From assembly GCA_039800165.1 (NCBI GenBank), contig JBDLRH010000049.1:1-12164 (forward strand): a stretch of 12,164 nt of DNA, in the 5' to 3' direction. The translations under genes were made by a program, and so were the position numbers. This document shows, one piece after another, positions 6,443 through 12,164 of the stretch. Origin of the DNA: JBDLRH01 sp039800165. GTDB taxonomy: Bacteria; Pseudomonadota; Gammaproteobacteria; Burkholderiales; Burkholderiaceae_C. A model generated the notes under the pieces. It worked only from the letters and a program-made list of their open reading frames with translations. It was not told the origin of the DNA and made no database searches. Each line of letters begins with the position of its first letter. Position 1 is the first letter of the stretch.

Positions 6443-6478
6443 ATGGTTTCGCCAAATAAAGACAGGTCAGGAGCCCCG

Positions 6479-7381
6479 ATGAACTCGCCATCGTCCAACC
6501 CGCAAGCGCCGAATCCGCAGGTGCAAGCCTTCTTCGACCCCGCCACCTGGACGGTGAGCTACGTCGTGTACGACCACGACGGCGGGGCCGCCGCCATCGT
6601 CGATTCGGTGCTGGACTACGACCCCAAATCGGGCCGCACCCGCACCACCTCGGCCGACAAGGTGATCGCCTTCGTGCGCCAGCGCCAGCTGCAGGTGCAG
6701 TGGATCCTGGAAACGCACGCCCATGCAGACCACCTGTCGGCCGCGCCCTACCTGCGCCAGCAACTCGGCGGCCAAATCGCCATCGGCGCGCAAATCACCG
6801 GCGTGCAAAAGGTGTTCAAGGGCATCTTCCACATGGAGCCCGAATTCAGCACCGACGGCCGGCAGTTCGACCACCTGTTTGCCGACGGCGAGCGCTTTGC
6901 CATCGGCGAGCTGCAGGCCGAGGTGATGGCAGTGCCCGGCCACACCCCCGCCTGCGTGGCCTACAAGGTCGGCGACGCGGTGTTCGTGGGCGACACGCTG
7001 TTCATGCCCGACGTGGGTACGGCACGCTGCGACTTCCCCGGCGGCAATGCGCACACGCTGTACCGCTCGGTGCGCAAGCTGCTGAGCCTGCCGTCCGAGA
7101 CGCGCCTGTTCATGTGCCACGACTACCCGCCGGTGATCGAAGGCCAGCAGCGTGCCGTCACCTGGCAGTGCACCGTGGCCGACCAGCGCGAGCGCAACAT
7201 CCACATCCGCGAGGGCATCAGTGAGGACGACTTCGTGAAGATGCGCACCGCGCGCGACGCCACGCTCGACATGCCGGTGCTGATCCTGCCGTCGGTGCAG
7301 GTGAATGTGCGCGCCGGCGAGCTGCCGCCGCCCGAGGCCAACGGCGTGTCGTACCTGAAAATCCCGATCAACGCCCTTTGA
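6479..7381 (+). CDS. ETHE1/Blh-like persulfide dioxygenase (metallo-beta-lactamase fold)
   Basis: Predicted iron-dependent dioxygenase that oxidises glutathione persulfide to sulfite with O2 and water, detoxifying sulfide-derived persulfides in the cytosol. The 300-residue protein carries the metallo-beta-lactamase metal motif THAHADH (79-85), then PGHTP with H155, VGDTLF with D172, and MCHDY with H214. The C-terminal region, TVADQRERNIHIREG near 232-246 and ending GVSYLKIPINAL, resembles the Blh proteins of BigR operons. Unlike Xylella Blh as I remember it, no N-terminal DUF442/rhodanese-like domain is fused here. The start ATG at 6479 is chosen for the AGGAG at 6469-6473 five bases upstream; the earlier in-frame ATG at 6443 lies inside the promoter/operator. 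It is divergent from the ArsR-type repressor and probably repressed by it. Confidence 0.93.
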   Translation: MNSPSSNPQAPNPQVQAFFDPATWTVSYVVYDHDGGAAAIVDSVLDYDPKSGRTRTTSADKVIAFVRQRQLQVQWILETHAHADHLSAAPYLRQQLGGQIAIGAQITGVQKVFKGIFHMEPEFSTDGRQFDHLFADGERFAIGELQAEVMAVPGHTPACVAYKVGDAVFVGDTLFMPDVGTARCDFPGGNAHTLYRSVRKLLSLPSETRLFMCHDYPPVIEGQQRAVTWQCTVADQRERNIHIREGISEDDFVKMRTARDATLDMPVLILPSVQVNVRAGELPPPEANGVSYLKIPINAL

Positions 7382-7404
7382 GGCAGATCAATTCGGGCGC
7401 TGCA

Positions 7405-7425
7405 GCCGCCACCAGAATCGGCGGC
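7405..7425 (+). repeat. GC hairpin abutting the start codon of the DksA-like gene
   Basis: GCCGCC (7405-7410) and GGCGGC (7420-7425) form a six-pair stem with a nine-base loop that ends directly before the ATG at 7426. It covers the place where a ribosome-binding site should be, and no good Shine-Dalgarno is visible. It could dampen translation, act as a weak terminator for the dioxygenase transcript (no T run follows), or be chance. Confidence 0.3.
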
Positions 7426-7860
7426 ATGACTGCATCACCCACGCCCCGCACCGCAGCAGCGCCTTCACCTGCGCATTCACCGGCCCCTTTGAGCGGCACC
7501 GCGCTGGCGGAACTGACGGCTGCGCTGGCGGTGCGCGAGCTGCAACTGCGAACGCGCCTGGTGCGAAACGGCCATGCGGTGCCCGAGGCGGACATCACCC
7601 ACAACGTGGCCGACCTGAAAGATCGCGCCGCAGAAGGGGCGCAGCAGGCGGTGGACGATGCCGAAGCCGACGTGCTGCGCGGGCAGCATGCACGCGTGGG
7701 TGCCGCGCTGCGCCGCGCGCACGAGCACCGCTACGGCCTGTGCCTGGCCTGCGGCGAGGCGATCAGCCTCGAGCGGCTGCGCGCCCTGCCCGAAGCCGAG
7801 CTGTGCCTGCCCTGCCAGCGCACACAGGAAGGCGTGCGCCGCACCCCCCCTGCACGTTAA
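7426..7860 (+). CDS. DksA/TraR-family C4 zinc-finger protein
   Basis: Predicted RNA polymerase secondary-channel binding protein of 144 residues. The C-terminal zinc finger has the DksA pattern CX2CX17CX2C with C106, C109, C127 and C130. A helical region precedes it, and DLKDRA at 63-68 fits the DxxDxA motif that marks the tip of the DksA coiled coil. The first 24 residues are Ala/Pro/Ser-rich and probably disordered. The start is uncertain: ATG 7426 is used, with a TTG at 7378 overlapping the dioxygenase stop codon as an alternative, and neither has a good ribosome-binding site. It lies 44 bases after the dioxygenase and may be co-transcribed with it. This is a DksA paralogue rather than the main DksA, which is usually recognisable by a longer conserved N-terminal coiled coil. 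Its stop TAA overlaps the stop of the convergent synthetase. Confidence 0.82.
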   Translation: MTASPTPRTAAAPSPAHSPAPLSGTALAELTAALAVRELQLRTRLVRNGHAVPEADITHNVADLKDRAAEGAQQAVDDAEADVLRGQHARVGAALRRAHEHRYGLCLACGEAISLERLRALPEAELCLPCQRTQEGVRRTPPAR

Positions 7861-9416
7861 GGCCTGCGCACCGAAGCCCGCGCCGCCAGCTGCTCGCGCA
7901 AGGCAGTCTTCAGCACCTTGCCGTAGTTGTTCTTGGGCAGTTCGTCCACCCACACATAGCGCTTGGGTCGCTTGAAGCGCGCGATCTGCTGCAGGCAGTG
8001 CGCATCCAGCGCGCCGTCGTCCAGCGCCGCGCCGGCAGCATCGGCCGAGCGCACCACAAAGGCCACCACCACCTCGCCCCACTCGGCGTCGGGCGCGCCC
8101 ACCACCGACACCTCGGCCACGCCGTGCGCGGTCAGCAGCGCCTCTTCCACCTCGCGCGGATAGATGTTCGATCCGCCGCTGATGATCAGGTCCTTGCTGC
8201 GGTCCTTCAGCGTCAAAAAGCCATCGCTGTCCAGGCTGCCCACATCGCCGGTGAACAGCCAGCCGTCGCGAATGGCATGCGCCGTGGCCTCGGCATTGCG
8301 CCAGTAGCCCGCCATCACGCTGTCGCCCTTGACCAGCACCTCACCCACCTCGCCCTCCGGCAGCGGCTGGCCCTGCGCATCGCCCACGCGGATGCGCACC
8401 GGCGTTTGCGCCACGCCCACCGAAGCCATGCGCTGCAGATGCCGAGGGTGCGCCACGTCGGCGAGGTGCGCGCGCGACAGCGCGGTGCCGGTCATCGGCG
8501 TCTCGCCCTGGCCATAGATCTGCACGAAACGCGGGCCCATCACGCGCAGCGCGCGCTGGATGTCGGCCACATACATCGGCGCGCCGCCATAGACGATGGT
8601 CTTGAACGACGCCGCGCAGTCCGCCGGCGTCAGCCCCATGTGCTCGGCGTGGTCCACCAGCCGCTTGACGATGGTGGGTGCCGCAAAGGTGGACAGCGGC
8701 GCGATCGCGCGGCCCAGTGCAAACAGCTCGGCCGCGTCCACGCCGCCCGAGGCCGGCACCACATGGCGCGCGCCCACCATCAGGTGCGGTATGGCGTACA
8801 GCCCGGCCCCATGCGACAGCGGCGCGGCATACACCATCGCATCGTCAGGCGACACCGCATCCACGTCGATCGGGTAGGCCATGCCCATCGCCAGCAGGTT
8901 GCGCTGGGTGATCATCACGCCCTTGGGTCGCCCGGTGGTGCCGCTGGTGTAGAACAGCCAGGCGAGCGCATCCACAGCGCACTCCGCGGGGGGATGCGCG
9001 CGAAAGTCGTCCAGCGGTGCAAACCAGTCGTCGGCTTCTGCCGATTCGATGTCGATTTGCAGCCGCAGGCCCGCGATCGGCTGCGGCGCCACATCGCGCG
9101 TGACGAAGCCAACGCCCGCCTGCGCGTTTTCGGCGATCCACTCCACCTCGCGCGGATGCAGCTTGGCATTGACCGGCACCACCGCGAGGCCCGCCCACCA
9201 GCAGCCCCACAGCAGCTCCAGATAGCGCGGGTGGTTGCGCATGAACAACAGCACCCGGTCGCCCGGCTTGAGGCCACTGCCGCGCAGACGTTGCGCCAGG
9301 CCCGCGCCGCGCTGCGCCCACTGTGCATGGGTGGCATGTACATCGGTACCGTGAAACAGCGCCGCGCGGTCGGGCGCAACGCAGGCTTGGCGCAGCAACA
9401 GGTGGGCAAGGCTCAT
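7857..9416 (-). CDS. AMP-binding acyl-CoA synthetase / CoA ligase (ANL superfamily)
   Basis: Predicted ATP-dependent ligase that activates a carboxylic acid to an acyl-adenylate and then to acyl-CoA. The 519-residue product has the ANL core motifs in order: YTSGTTGRPKG (156-166, phosphate-binding loop), YGQGET (301-306, A5 motif, usually YG.TE), FTGD (388-391), KDRSKDLIISGGSNIYP (404-420, hinge), and the catalytic Lys in PKNNYGK (K500). The substrate cannot be read; fatty acid, aromatic acid or malonate-type ligases share these motifs. The start is ATG at 9416. A TTG at 9455 is in frame but less likely, and neither has a clear ribosome-binding site. It stands alone, with a winged-helix regulator gene 122 bases upstream on the same strand that could share its transcript or control it. 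Confidence 0.92.
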   Translation of the reverse strand: MSLAHLLLRQACVAPDRAALFHGTDVHATHAQWAQRGAGLAQRLRGSGLKPGDRVLLFMRNHPRYLELLWGCWWAGLAVVPVNAKLHPREVEWIAENAQAGVGFVTRDVAPQPIAGLRLQIDIESAEADDWFAPLDDFRAHPPAECAVDALAWLFYTSGTTGRPKGVMITQRNLLAMGMAYPIDVDAVSPDDAMVYAAPLSHGAGLYAIPHLMVGARHVVPASGGVDAAELFALGRAIAPLSTFAAPTIVKRLVDHAEHMGLTPADCAASFKTIVYGGAPMYVADIQRALRVMGPRFVQIYGQGETPMTGTALSRAHLADVAHPRHLQRMASVGVAQTPVRIRVGDAQGQPLPEGEVGEVLVKGDSVMAGYWRNAEATAHAIRDGWLFTGDVGSLDSDGFLTLKDRSKDLIISGGSNIYPREVEEALLTAHGVAEVSVVGAPDAEWGEVVVAFVVRSADAAGAALDDGALDAHCLQQIARFKRPKRYVWVDELPKNNYGKVLKTALREQLAARASVRRP

Positions 9417-9538
9417 GTCGGGCAGGCGAAAGAGGCAGGCGAAGGGGACACGCAAGGCGGCAGAGGGTGGCGCATGCAGCGCCGCTGCCGCCGAAGATAC
9501 CCGAGCCTTGCCGCCAGCCTATGGGCCGGGGCTGCGCT
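9417..9538. other. Intergenic gap upstream of the acyl-CoA synthetase
   Basis: This 122-base gap lies between the leftward regulator gene and the leftward synthetase gene. I find no clear promoter, terminator or ribosome-binding site in it. The continuation of the synthetase frame to 9455 is low-information sequence. Confidence 0.4.
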
Positions 9539-9901
9539 TCACTCGCGCCGCCGCGCCTGCAGTGCCGTGGTGAACAGCGCCTCGTACTCGGCCCAGGCAT
9601 CCAGCAGCTTGGGCCGCGCCTGGATCACGCGCACACGGCCGTCGTGCGGGATGGTGCCGACCAGCACCCAGCCGGCCTTGACGCACTGGCGCAGGTTCTT
9701 TCGGATGCCGGCTTCGCTGTAGGGCAGCGATGCGGTGAGTTCCTTCAGGGTCGCGGGCTTGCCGGCCAGGCTGTGGCGAACCACCACAGCCAGCAGGTCA
9801 AAAGTGAGCTGACTGCCCATGGCGCCCAGCCGCCGCTGCTGCCAGCGGCGTGCGGCAATCACTGCATCCGTGAATTGAAGAAGCCGACCCGAAGACTGCA
9901 T
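9539..9901 (-). CDS. Small winged-helix DNA-binding protein (MarR-like)
   Basis: A 120-residue protein with the look of a winged helix-turn-helix regulator. A helical N-terminus (LLQFTDAVIAARRW) is followed by FDLLAVVVRHSLAGKPATLKELTASL near 34-59, then the probable recognition helix SEAGIRKNLRQCVKAGWV near 62-79, and a wing-like GTIPHDGRVRVIQ near 82-94. A C-terminal helix (LLDAWAEYEALFTTAL) may serve dimerisation, as in MarR proteins. I recognise the fold type but no specific regulator. The start is ATG at 9901; the ribosome-binding site is weak (AAAAGAA) and the longer open frame upstream is Arg-rich. It is divergent from the 95-residue gene and upstream of the acyl-CoA synthetase. Its targets are unknown, but an inverted repeat at 9986-10000 is a candidate site. 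Confidence 0.75.
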   Translation of the reverse strand: MQSSGRLLQFTDAVIAARRWQQRRLGAMGSQLTFDLLAVVVRHSLAGKPATLKELTASLPYSEAGIRKNLRQCVKAGWVLVGTIPHDGRVRVIQARPKLLDAWAEYEALFTTALQARRRE

Positions 9902-9977
9902 GTGTGTTCTTTTGCGGCGCAGTCTAGGGACGAGCGCCGCCCGCATCCAGCGGAAAAAGCGGTACCGTGTATCGGCT

Positions 9978-10008
9978 TTGGCTCGCAATCGGTGCGATTG
10001 GCAATAAT
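9978..10008 (+). promoter_or_regulatory. Possible promoter for the 95-residue gene
   Basis: AATAAT at 10003-10008 matches five of six -10 bases, and TTGGCT at 9978-9983 is a four-of-six -35 box with a long 19-base spacer. The inverted repeat CAATCG-GTG-CGATTG lies between them. The spacing is poor, so this is a weak call. Confidence 0.3.
9986..10000. repeat. CAATCG-GTG-CGATTG inverted repeat, candidate operator
   Basis: Two perfect six-base arms are separated by three bases in the gap between the winged-helix regulator gene and the divergent 95-residue gene. The size and symmetry suit a dimeric winged-helix protein. It sits where a promoter spacer for the rightward gene would be, so binding could repress it. 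Linking it to the neighbouring regulator is inference. Confidence 0.4.
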
Positions 10009-10041
10009 CTTTTCACGCGGCGTTGATTGGCGATGCATCCA

Positions 10042-10063
10042 CCCCTCCCCTCCCCCCCCCCCC
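10042..10063 (-). repeat. C12 homopolymer in a C-rich tract; G-quadruplex motif on the minus strand
   Basis: The plus strand reads C4-T-C4-T-C12 from 10042 to 10063. The minus strand is therefore G12-A-G4-A-G4, which meets the usual four-run G-quadruplex pattern with one-base loops. It lies 22 bases upstream of the ATG of the 95-residue gene. A 12-base homopolymer is prone to length change by slippage and also to sequencing error. Confidence 0.6.
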
Positions 10064-10085
10064 ACCGCAAACATCTGGTAACGCG

Positions 10086-10373
10086 ATGGATGACTTTTTG
10101 CGGGAGCCTTTTGAGCCCGGGCCGGAACACACCCGCGCTTTCTTCGAAGCCCGCATCAACGAGTTCGTGCGTGCGCTGGTGCACTGCCAAAGCGAGGCGC
10201 GGCTGACGCAGATTCAGGAGCGCATCGCGTATCTCAGCCAGCAGTGGGAGCAGACCTATGCCACCACGCGGCAGCTCAGCCGGCCCGACCTGCTGGAGCT
10301 CATCACCCTGCGCGAGCAGCGCCTGACACCGCTGATCCGCGACCTCGAGCGGCGCTTCACCTTCGGGCGCTGA
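10086..10373 (+). CDS. Hypothetical 95-residue helical protein
   Basis: I do not recognise this protein. It has 95 residues, is rich in Glu, Arg, Leu and Gln, and has no signal peptide or membrane segment. Residues about 14-60 (EHTRAFFEARINEFVRALVH onwards) and 66-90 (RPDLLELITLREQRLTPLI) look like long amphipathic helices, consistent with a small helical bundle or coiled coil. It has a single Cys at 34. The start is ATG at 10086, where acidic and aromatic residues begin (MDDFLREPFEPGPEH). The frame extends upstream to a TTG at 10023 through a Pro-rich stretch encoded by the C12 tract, which seems less likely. The ribosome-binding site is weak. It is divergent from the winged-helix regulator gene and lies 82 bases before the exported-protein gene. 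Codon and protein composition look like a real gene. Confidence 0.72.
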   Translation: MDDFLREPFEPGPEHTRAFFEARINEFVRALVHCQSEARLTQIQERIAYLSQQWEQTYATTRQLSRPDLLELITLREQRLTPLIRDLERRFTFGR

Positions 10374-10386
10374 GCGCACAGCGCGC

Positions 10387-10416
10387 GCCCGCACGGCACC
10401 GCCGGTGGGCGCGGGC
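10387..10416 (+). terminator. Possible hairpin terminator after the 95-residue gene
   Basis: GCCCGC (10387-10392) and GCGGGC (10411-10416) form an outer stem around an inner CACCG-C-CGGTG stem. The element starts 14 bases after the stop codon. Only CTTCT follows rather than a T run, so it is at best a weak terminator, and the next promoter's -10 box begins right behind it. Confidence 0.3.
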
Positions 10417-10420
10417 CTTC

Positions 10421-10426
10421 TACAAT
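10421..10426 (+). promoter_or_regulatory. -10 box TACAAT upstream of the exported-protein gene and miaB
   Basis: TACAAT matches five of six -10 bases and lies 29 bases before the ATG at 10456. No good -35 box is present at the expected distance, where the sequence is GC-rich. If real, it would drive the exported-protein gene and miaB together. Confidence 0.4.
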
Positions 10427-10455
10427 CGCCGCTCCTCAGCCTCTGGACACACACC

Positions 10456-10896
10456 ATGAAACGCTGGATAGCCGCTGCACTGGCAGCCGCCGCCGTCTGC
10501 CTGGGCGCCACCACGGCGCTTGTTGCCGTCACGCCCGTCGCCCACGCGCAAAGCGTTGCGCGCGAGGTGCCGGCGGATGTGCGCTACGCACGCATGCAGG
10601 TGCTGCAAACACCGGTGATCCTGCTCGACGAGCAGCCCGCGCGCCTGTCGCCCGGTGCGCGCATCCGCAACCCGATGAACCTGCTGCTGCTGCCGGCCAG
10701 CATCACCGGCCAGAGCCTGCCGGTGGTGTTCCGCCGCGATCCGGCGGGCCTGGTGCATGAAGTCTGGGTGCTGACCGAGGCCGAAGCGGCCACGCTGCTG
10801 CGCAGCCTGGGGCCAGGCACGACCACCGGCGCCCCCGGCGGCGCCCCGGCCGGCTTCCTGGAAGCGCTGGCGCTGGTGTTCTCGCTGCGCCGCTGA
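10456..10896 (+). CDS. Hypothetical exported (periplasmic) protein
   Basis: A 146-residue protein with a clear Sec signal peptide: a basic start (MKRW), a hydrophobic core to about residue 26, and a probable signal peptidase I site after VAHA (cleavage between 31 and 32, before QS). The mature part of about 115 residues has no cysteine and no membrane segment. It contains a short beta-rich stretch (MQVLQTPVILLDEQPARLSP near 47-66, then LPVVFRRDP and HEVWVLT) and a Gly/Ala/Pro-rich linker near 130-138. I recognise no family. The start ATG at 10456 is fixed by the signal peptide; the longer frame to 10405 would spoil it. It lies 16 bases before miaB and is probably co-transcribed with it, although no functional link is evident. 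Confidence 0.78.
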   Translation: MKRWIAAALAAAAVCLGATTALVAVTPVAHAQSVAREVPADVRYARMQVLQTPVILLDEQPARLSPGARIRNPMNLLLLPASITGQSLPVVFRRDPAGLVHEVWVLTEAEAATLLRSLGPGTTTGAPGGAPAGFLEALALVFSLRR

Positions 10897-10912
10897 GCAC
10901 GAAGGACCGGAC

Positions 10913-12164
10913 ATGGGCAAAAAAGTCTTCATCAAGACCTTCGGCTGCCAGATGAACGAGTACGACTCGGACAAGATGGCCGACGTTCTGCGCGCTGCCG
11001 AAGGCTACGAGCCGACGCAGGACATGGACCAGGCCGACCTGATCCTCTTCAACACCTGCTCGGTGCGCGAGAAGGCGCAAGAAAAGGTGTTCTCCGACCT
11101 CGGCCGCGTGCGTGCGCTGAAGGAAGAAAAGGGTGTGCTGATCGGCGTGGGCGGGTGCGTTGCCAGCCAGGAGGGCGAAGAGATCATCAAGCGCGCGCCG
11201 TATGTGGACGTGGTGTTCGGCCCGCAAACGCTGCACCGCCTGCCCGAACTGCTGGCGCAGCGCCGTACCCAGAAGCGCCCGCAGGTGGACATCAGCTTCC
11301 CCGAGATCGAGAAGTTCGACCACCTGCCGCCTGCGCGGGTGGAAGGGCCCACCGCCTTCGTCAGCATCATGGAAGGCTGCAGCAAGTACTGCAGCTACTG
11401 CGTGGTGCCCTACACCCGCGGCGACGAGGTGTCGCGCCCGCTTGACGATGTGCTGGCCGAGATTGCCGGCCTGGCCGCGCAGGGCGTGCGCGAGGTCACG
11501 CTGCTCGGGCAGAACGTGAACGCCTACCGCGGCGCGATGGGCGACACTGCAGAGATCGCCGACTTTGCGCTGCTGATCGAGTACGTGGCCGAGATTCCGG
11601 GCATCGAGCGCATCCGCTACACCACCAGCCACCCCAACGAGTTCACCCAGCGGCTGATCGACGTGTATGCGCGCGTGCCGCAGCTGGTGAACCATCTGCA
11701 CCTGCCGGTGCAGCACGGCTCCGACCGCATCCTGATGGCAATGAAGCGCGGCTACACCACGATGGAATTCAAGAGTACCGTGCGCAAGCTGCGCGCGATC
11801 CGGCCCGGGCTCTCGCTGTCCAGCGATTTCATCGTCGGCTTTCCGGGCGAGACCGACGAAGACCACGCCAGGCTGATGAAGCTGATCGACGACGTCGGCT
11901 TTGACAACAGCTTCAGCTTCATCTTCAGTCCGCGCCCGGGCACGCCCGCTGCCAACCTTCCGGATGACACGCCGCATGCGGTGAAGCTGGCGCGGCTGCA
12001 AGAAGTGCAGGCGGTCATCGAGGCCAACACCCGCCACATCGGCGCAAGCCGCGTGGGCACGGTGCAACGCATCCTGGTGGAAGGCCCGTCACGCAAGAAC
12101 CCGGCCGAACTCTCGGGCCGCACCGAATGCAACCGGGTGGTCAACTTCGACGGCGGGCCGCATG
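10913..12164 (+). CDS. miaB: tRNA-2-methylthio-N6-dimethylallyladenosine synthase MiaB (cut by window edge)
   Basis: Radical SAM methylthiotransferase that adds a methylthio group to N6-isopentenyladenosine at position 37 of tRNAs reading UNN codons. The N-terminal UPF0004 domain shows the three cluster ligands C12 (FGCQMN), C49 (NTCSVR) and C82 (GGCVA). The radical SAM domain has CX3CX2C with C156, C160 and C163 (EGCSKYCSYCVVPYTRG). Further family blocks are LLGQNVNAY (197-205), LPVQHGSD (264-271) and DFIVGFPGETDEDH (305-318). The TRAM domain begins near residue 380. About 417 residues are visible, with no stop before the edge, so only the last part of the TRAM domain is missing. The start ATG at 10913 has AAGGA at 10902-10906 six bases away. 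It follows the exported-protein gene by 16 bases. Confidence 0.97.
   Translation, partial: MGKKVFIKTFGCQMNEYDSDKMADVLRAAEGYEPTQDMDQADLILFNTCSVREKAQEKVFSDLGRVRALKEEKGVLIGVGGCVASQEGEEIIKRAPYVDVVFGPQTLHRLPELLAQRRTQKRPQVDISFPEIEKFDHLPPARVEGPTAFVSIMEGCSKYCSYCVVPYTRGDEVSRPLDDVLAEIAGLAAQGVREVTLLGQNVNAYRGAMGDTAEIADFALLIEYVAEIPGIERIRYTTSHPNEFTQRLIDVYARVPQLVNHLHLPVQHGSDRILMAMKRGYTTMEFKSTVRKLRAIRPGLSLSSDFIVGFPGETDEDHARLMKLIDDVGFDNSFSFIFSPRPGTPAANLPDDTPHAVKLARLQEVQAVIEANTRHIGASRVGTVQRILVEGPSRKNPAELSGRTECNRVVNFDGGPH

Larger units (their letters stand above)
6406..6444. promoter_or_regulatory. 39-bp imperfect palindrome, likely BigR operator
   Basis: ATAGT-A-TATTGAC (6406-6418) and GTCAATA-A-ACTAT (6432-6444) are inverted repeats of 13 bases with one mismatch, separated by 13 bases and centred at 6425. 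A second, offset repeat, ATAGTTT (6421-6427) with AAACTAT (6438-6444), lies in the same stretch. The block is AT-rich in a GC-rich setting and contains both divergent promoters, which suits a repressor that blocks both directions. Assigning it to the neighbouring ArsR-type repressor is inference from position. Confidence 0.65.

Noticed and set aside
7740..9722. Plus-strand open frame of about 660 codons
   Set aside because: It is antisense to the acyl-CoA synthetase and the winged-helix gene. Its His/Arg/Gln-rich composition has no recognisable domain, while the minus-strand genes have clear motifs.
10703..12067. Minus-strand open frame of about 454 codons
   Set aside because: It is antisense to miaB and the exported-protein gene. 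The plus strand carries all the MiaB cysteine motifs.
1..12164. Mobile elements, CRISPR arrays, toxin-antitoxin or phage-defence genes
   Set aside because: No transposase, integrase, regular direct-repeat array or defence-family motif was seen in any real gene. The window reads as ordinary chromosome.

Overview
The window is GC-rich, densely packed chromosomal DNA. Protein content and gene neighbourhoods suggest a betaproteobacterium of the Burkholderiales, most likely close to the Comamonadaceae. Reasons include two tandem LpxL-type acyltransferases divergent from metK, the style of the MiaB and MetK proteins, and TACAAT-like -10 boxes. This placement is inference from the sequence, not from a search. 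Twelve genes are supported, one of them cut by the right edge. I see no tRNA, rRNA, CRISPR array, insertion sequence or integrase. No stretch longer than about 185 bases lacks a gene.

Left part (1-3324): two overlapping lipid A-type acyltransferase genes run leftward. Divergent to them is metK (S-adenosylmethionine synthetase). The 151-base gap holds a 16-bp perfect palindrome, and the metK leader can be folded so that its ribosome-binding site is paired.

Middle part (3325-7381): a sulfur-stress locus. A BigR/SqrR-type ArsR repressor heads a leftward operon with two half-size YeeE/YedE membrane proteins (PmpA/PmpB-like) and a SulP anion transporter with a STAS domain. An ETHE1/Blh-like persulfide dioxygenase diverges from it. 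The two promoters lie back to back inside a 39-bp imperfect palindrome, so one repressor could control both sides. The expected logic is that the repressor senses persulfide through a Cys pair, the dioxygenase oxidises persulfide to sulfite, and the membrane proteins move sulfur compounds or anions across the membrane.

Right part (7382-12164): a DksA/TraR-type zinc-finger protein follows the dioxygenase and shares its stop-codon bases with a convergent acyl-CoA synthetase. Then come a small winged-helix regulator (leftward), a 95-residue helical protein of unknown function, a 146-residue exported protein of unknown function, and miaB (tRNA methylthiotransferase), which runs off the right edge. 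A C12 tract with G-quadruplex potential lies just upstream of the 95-residue gene.

Most genes are recognisable housekeeping or known-family genes. The parts most worth a second look are the shared sulfur-regulon promoter, the SulP gene inside that operon with its unclear start codon, and the metK leader.
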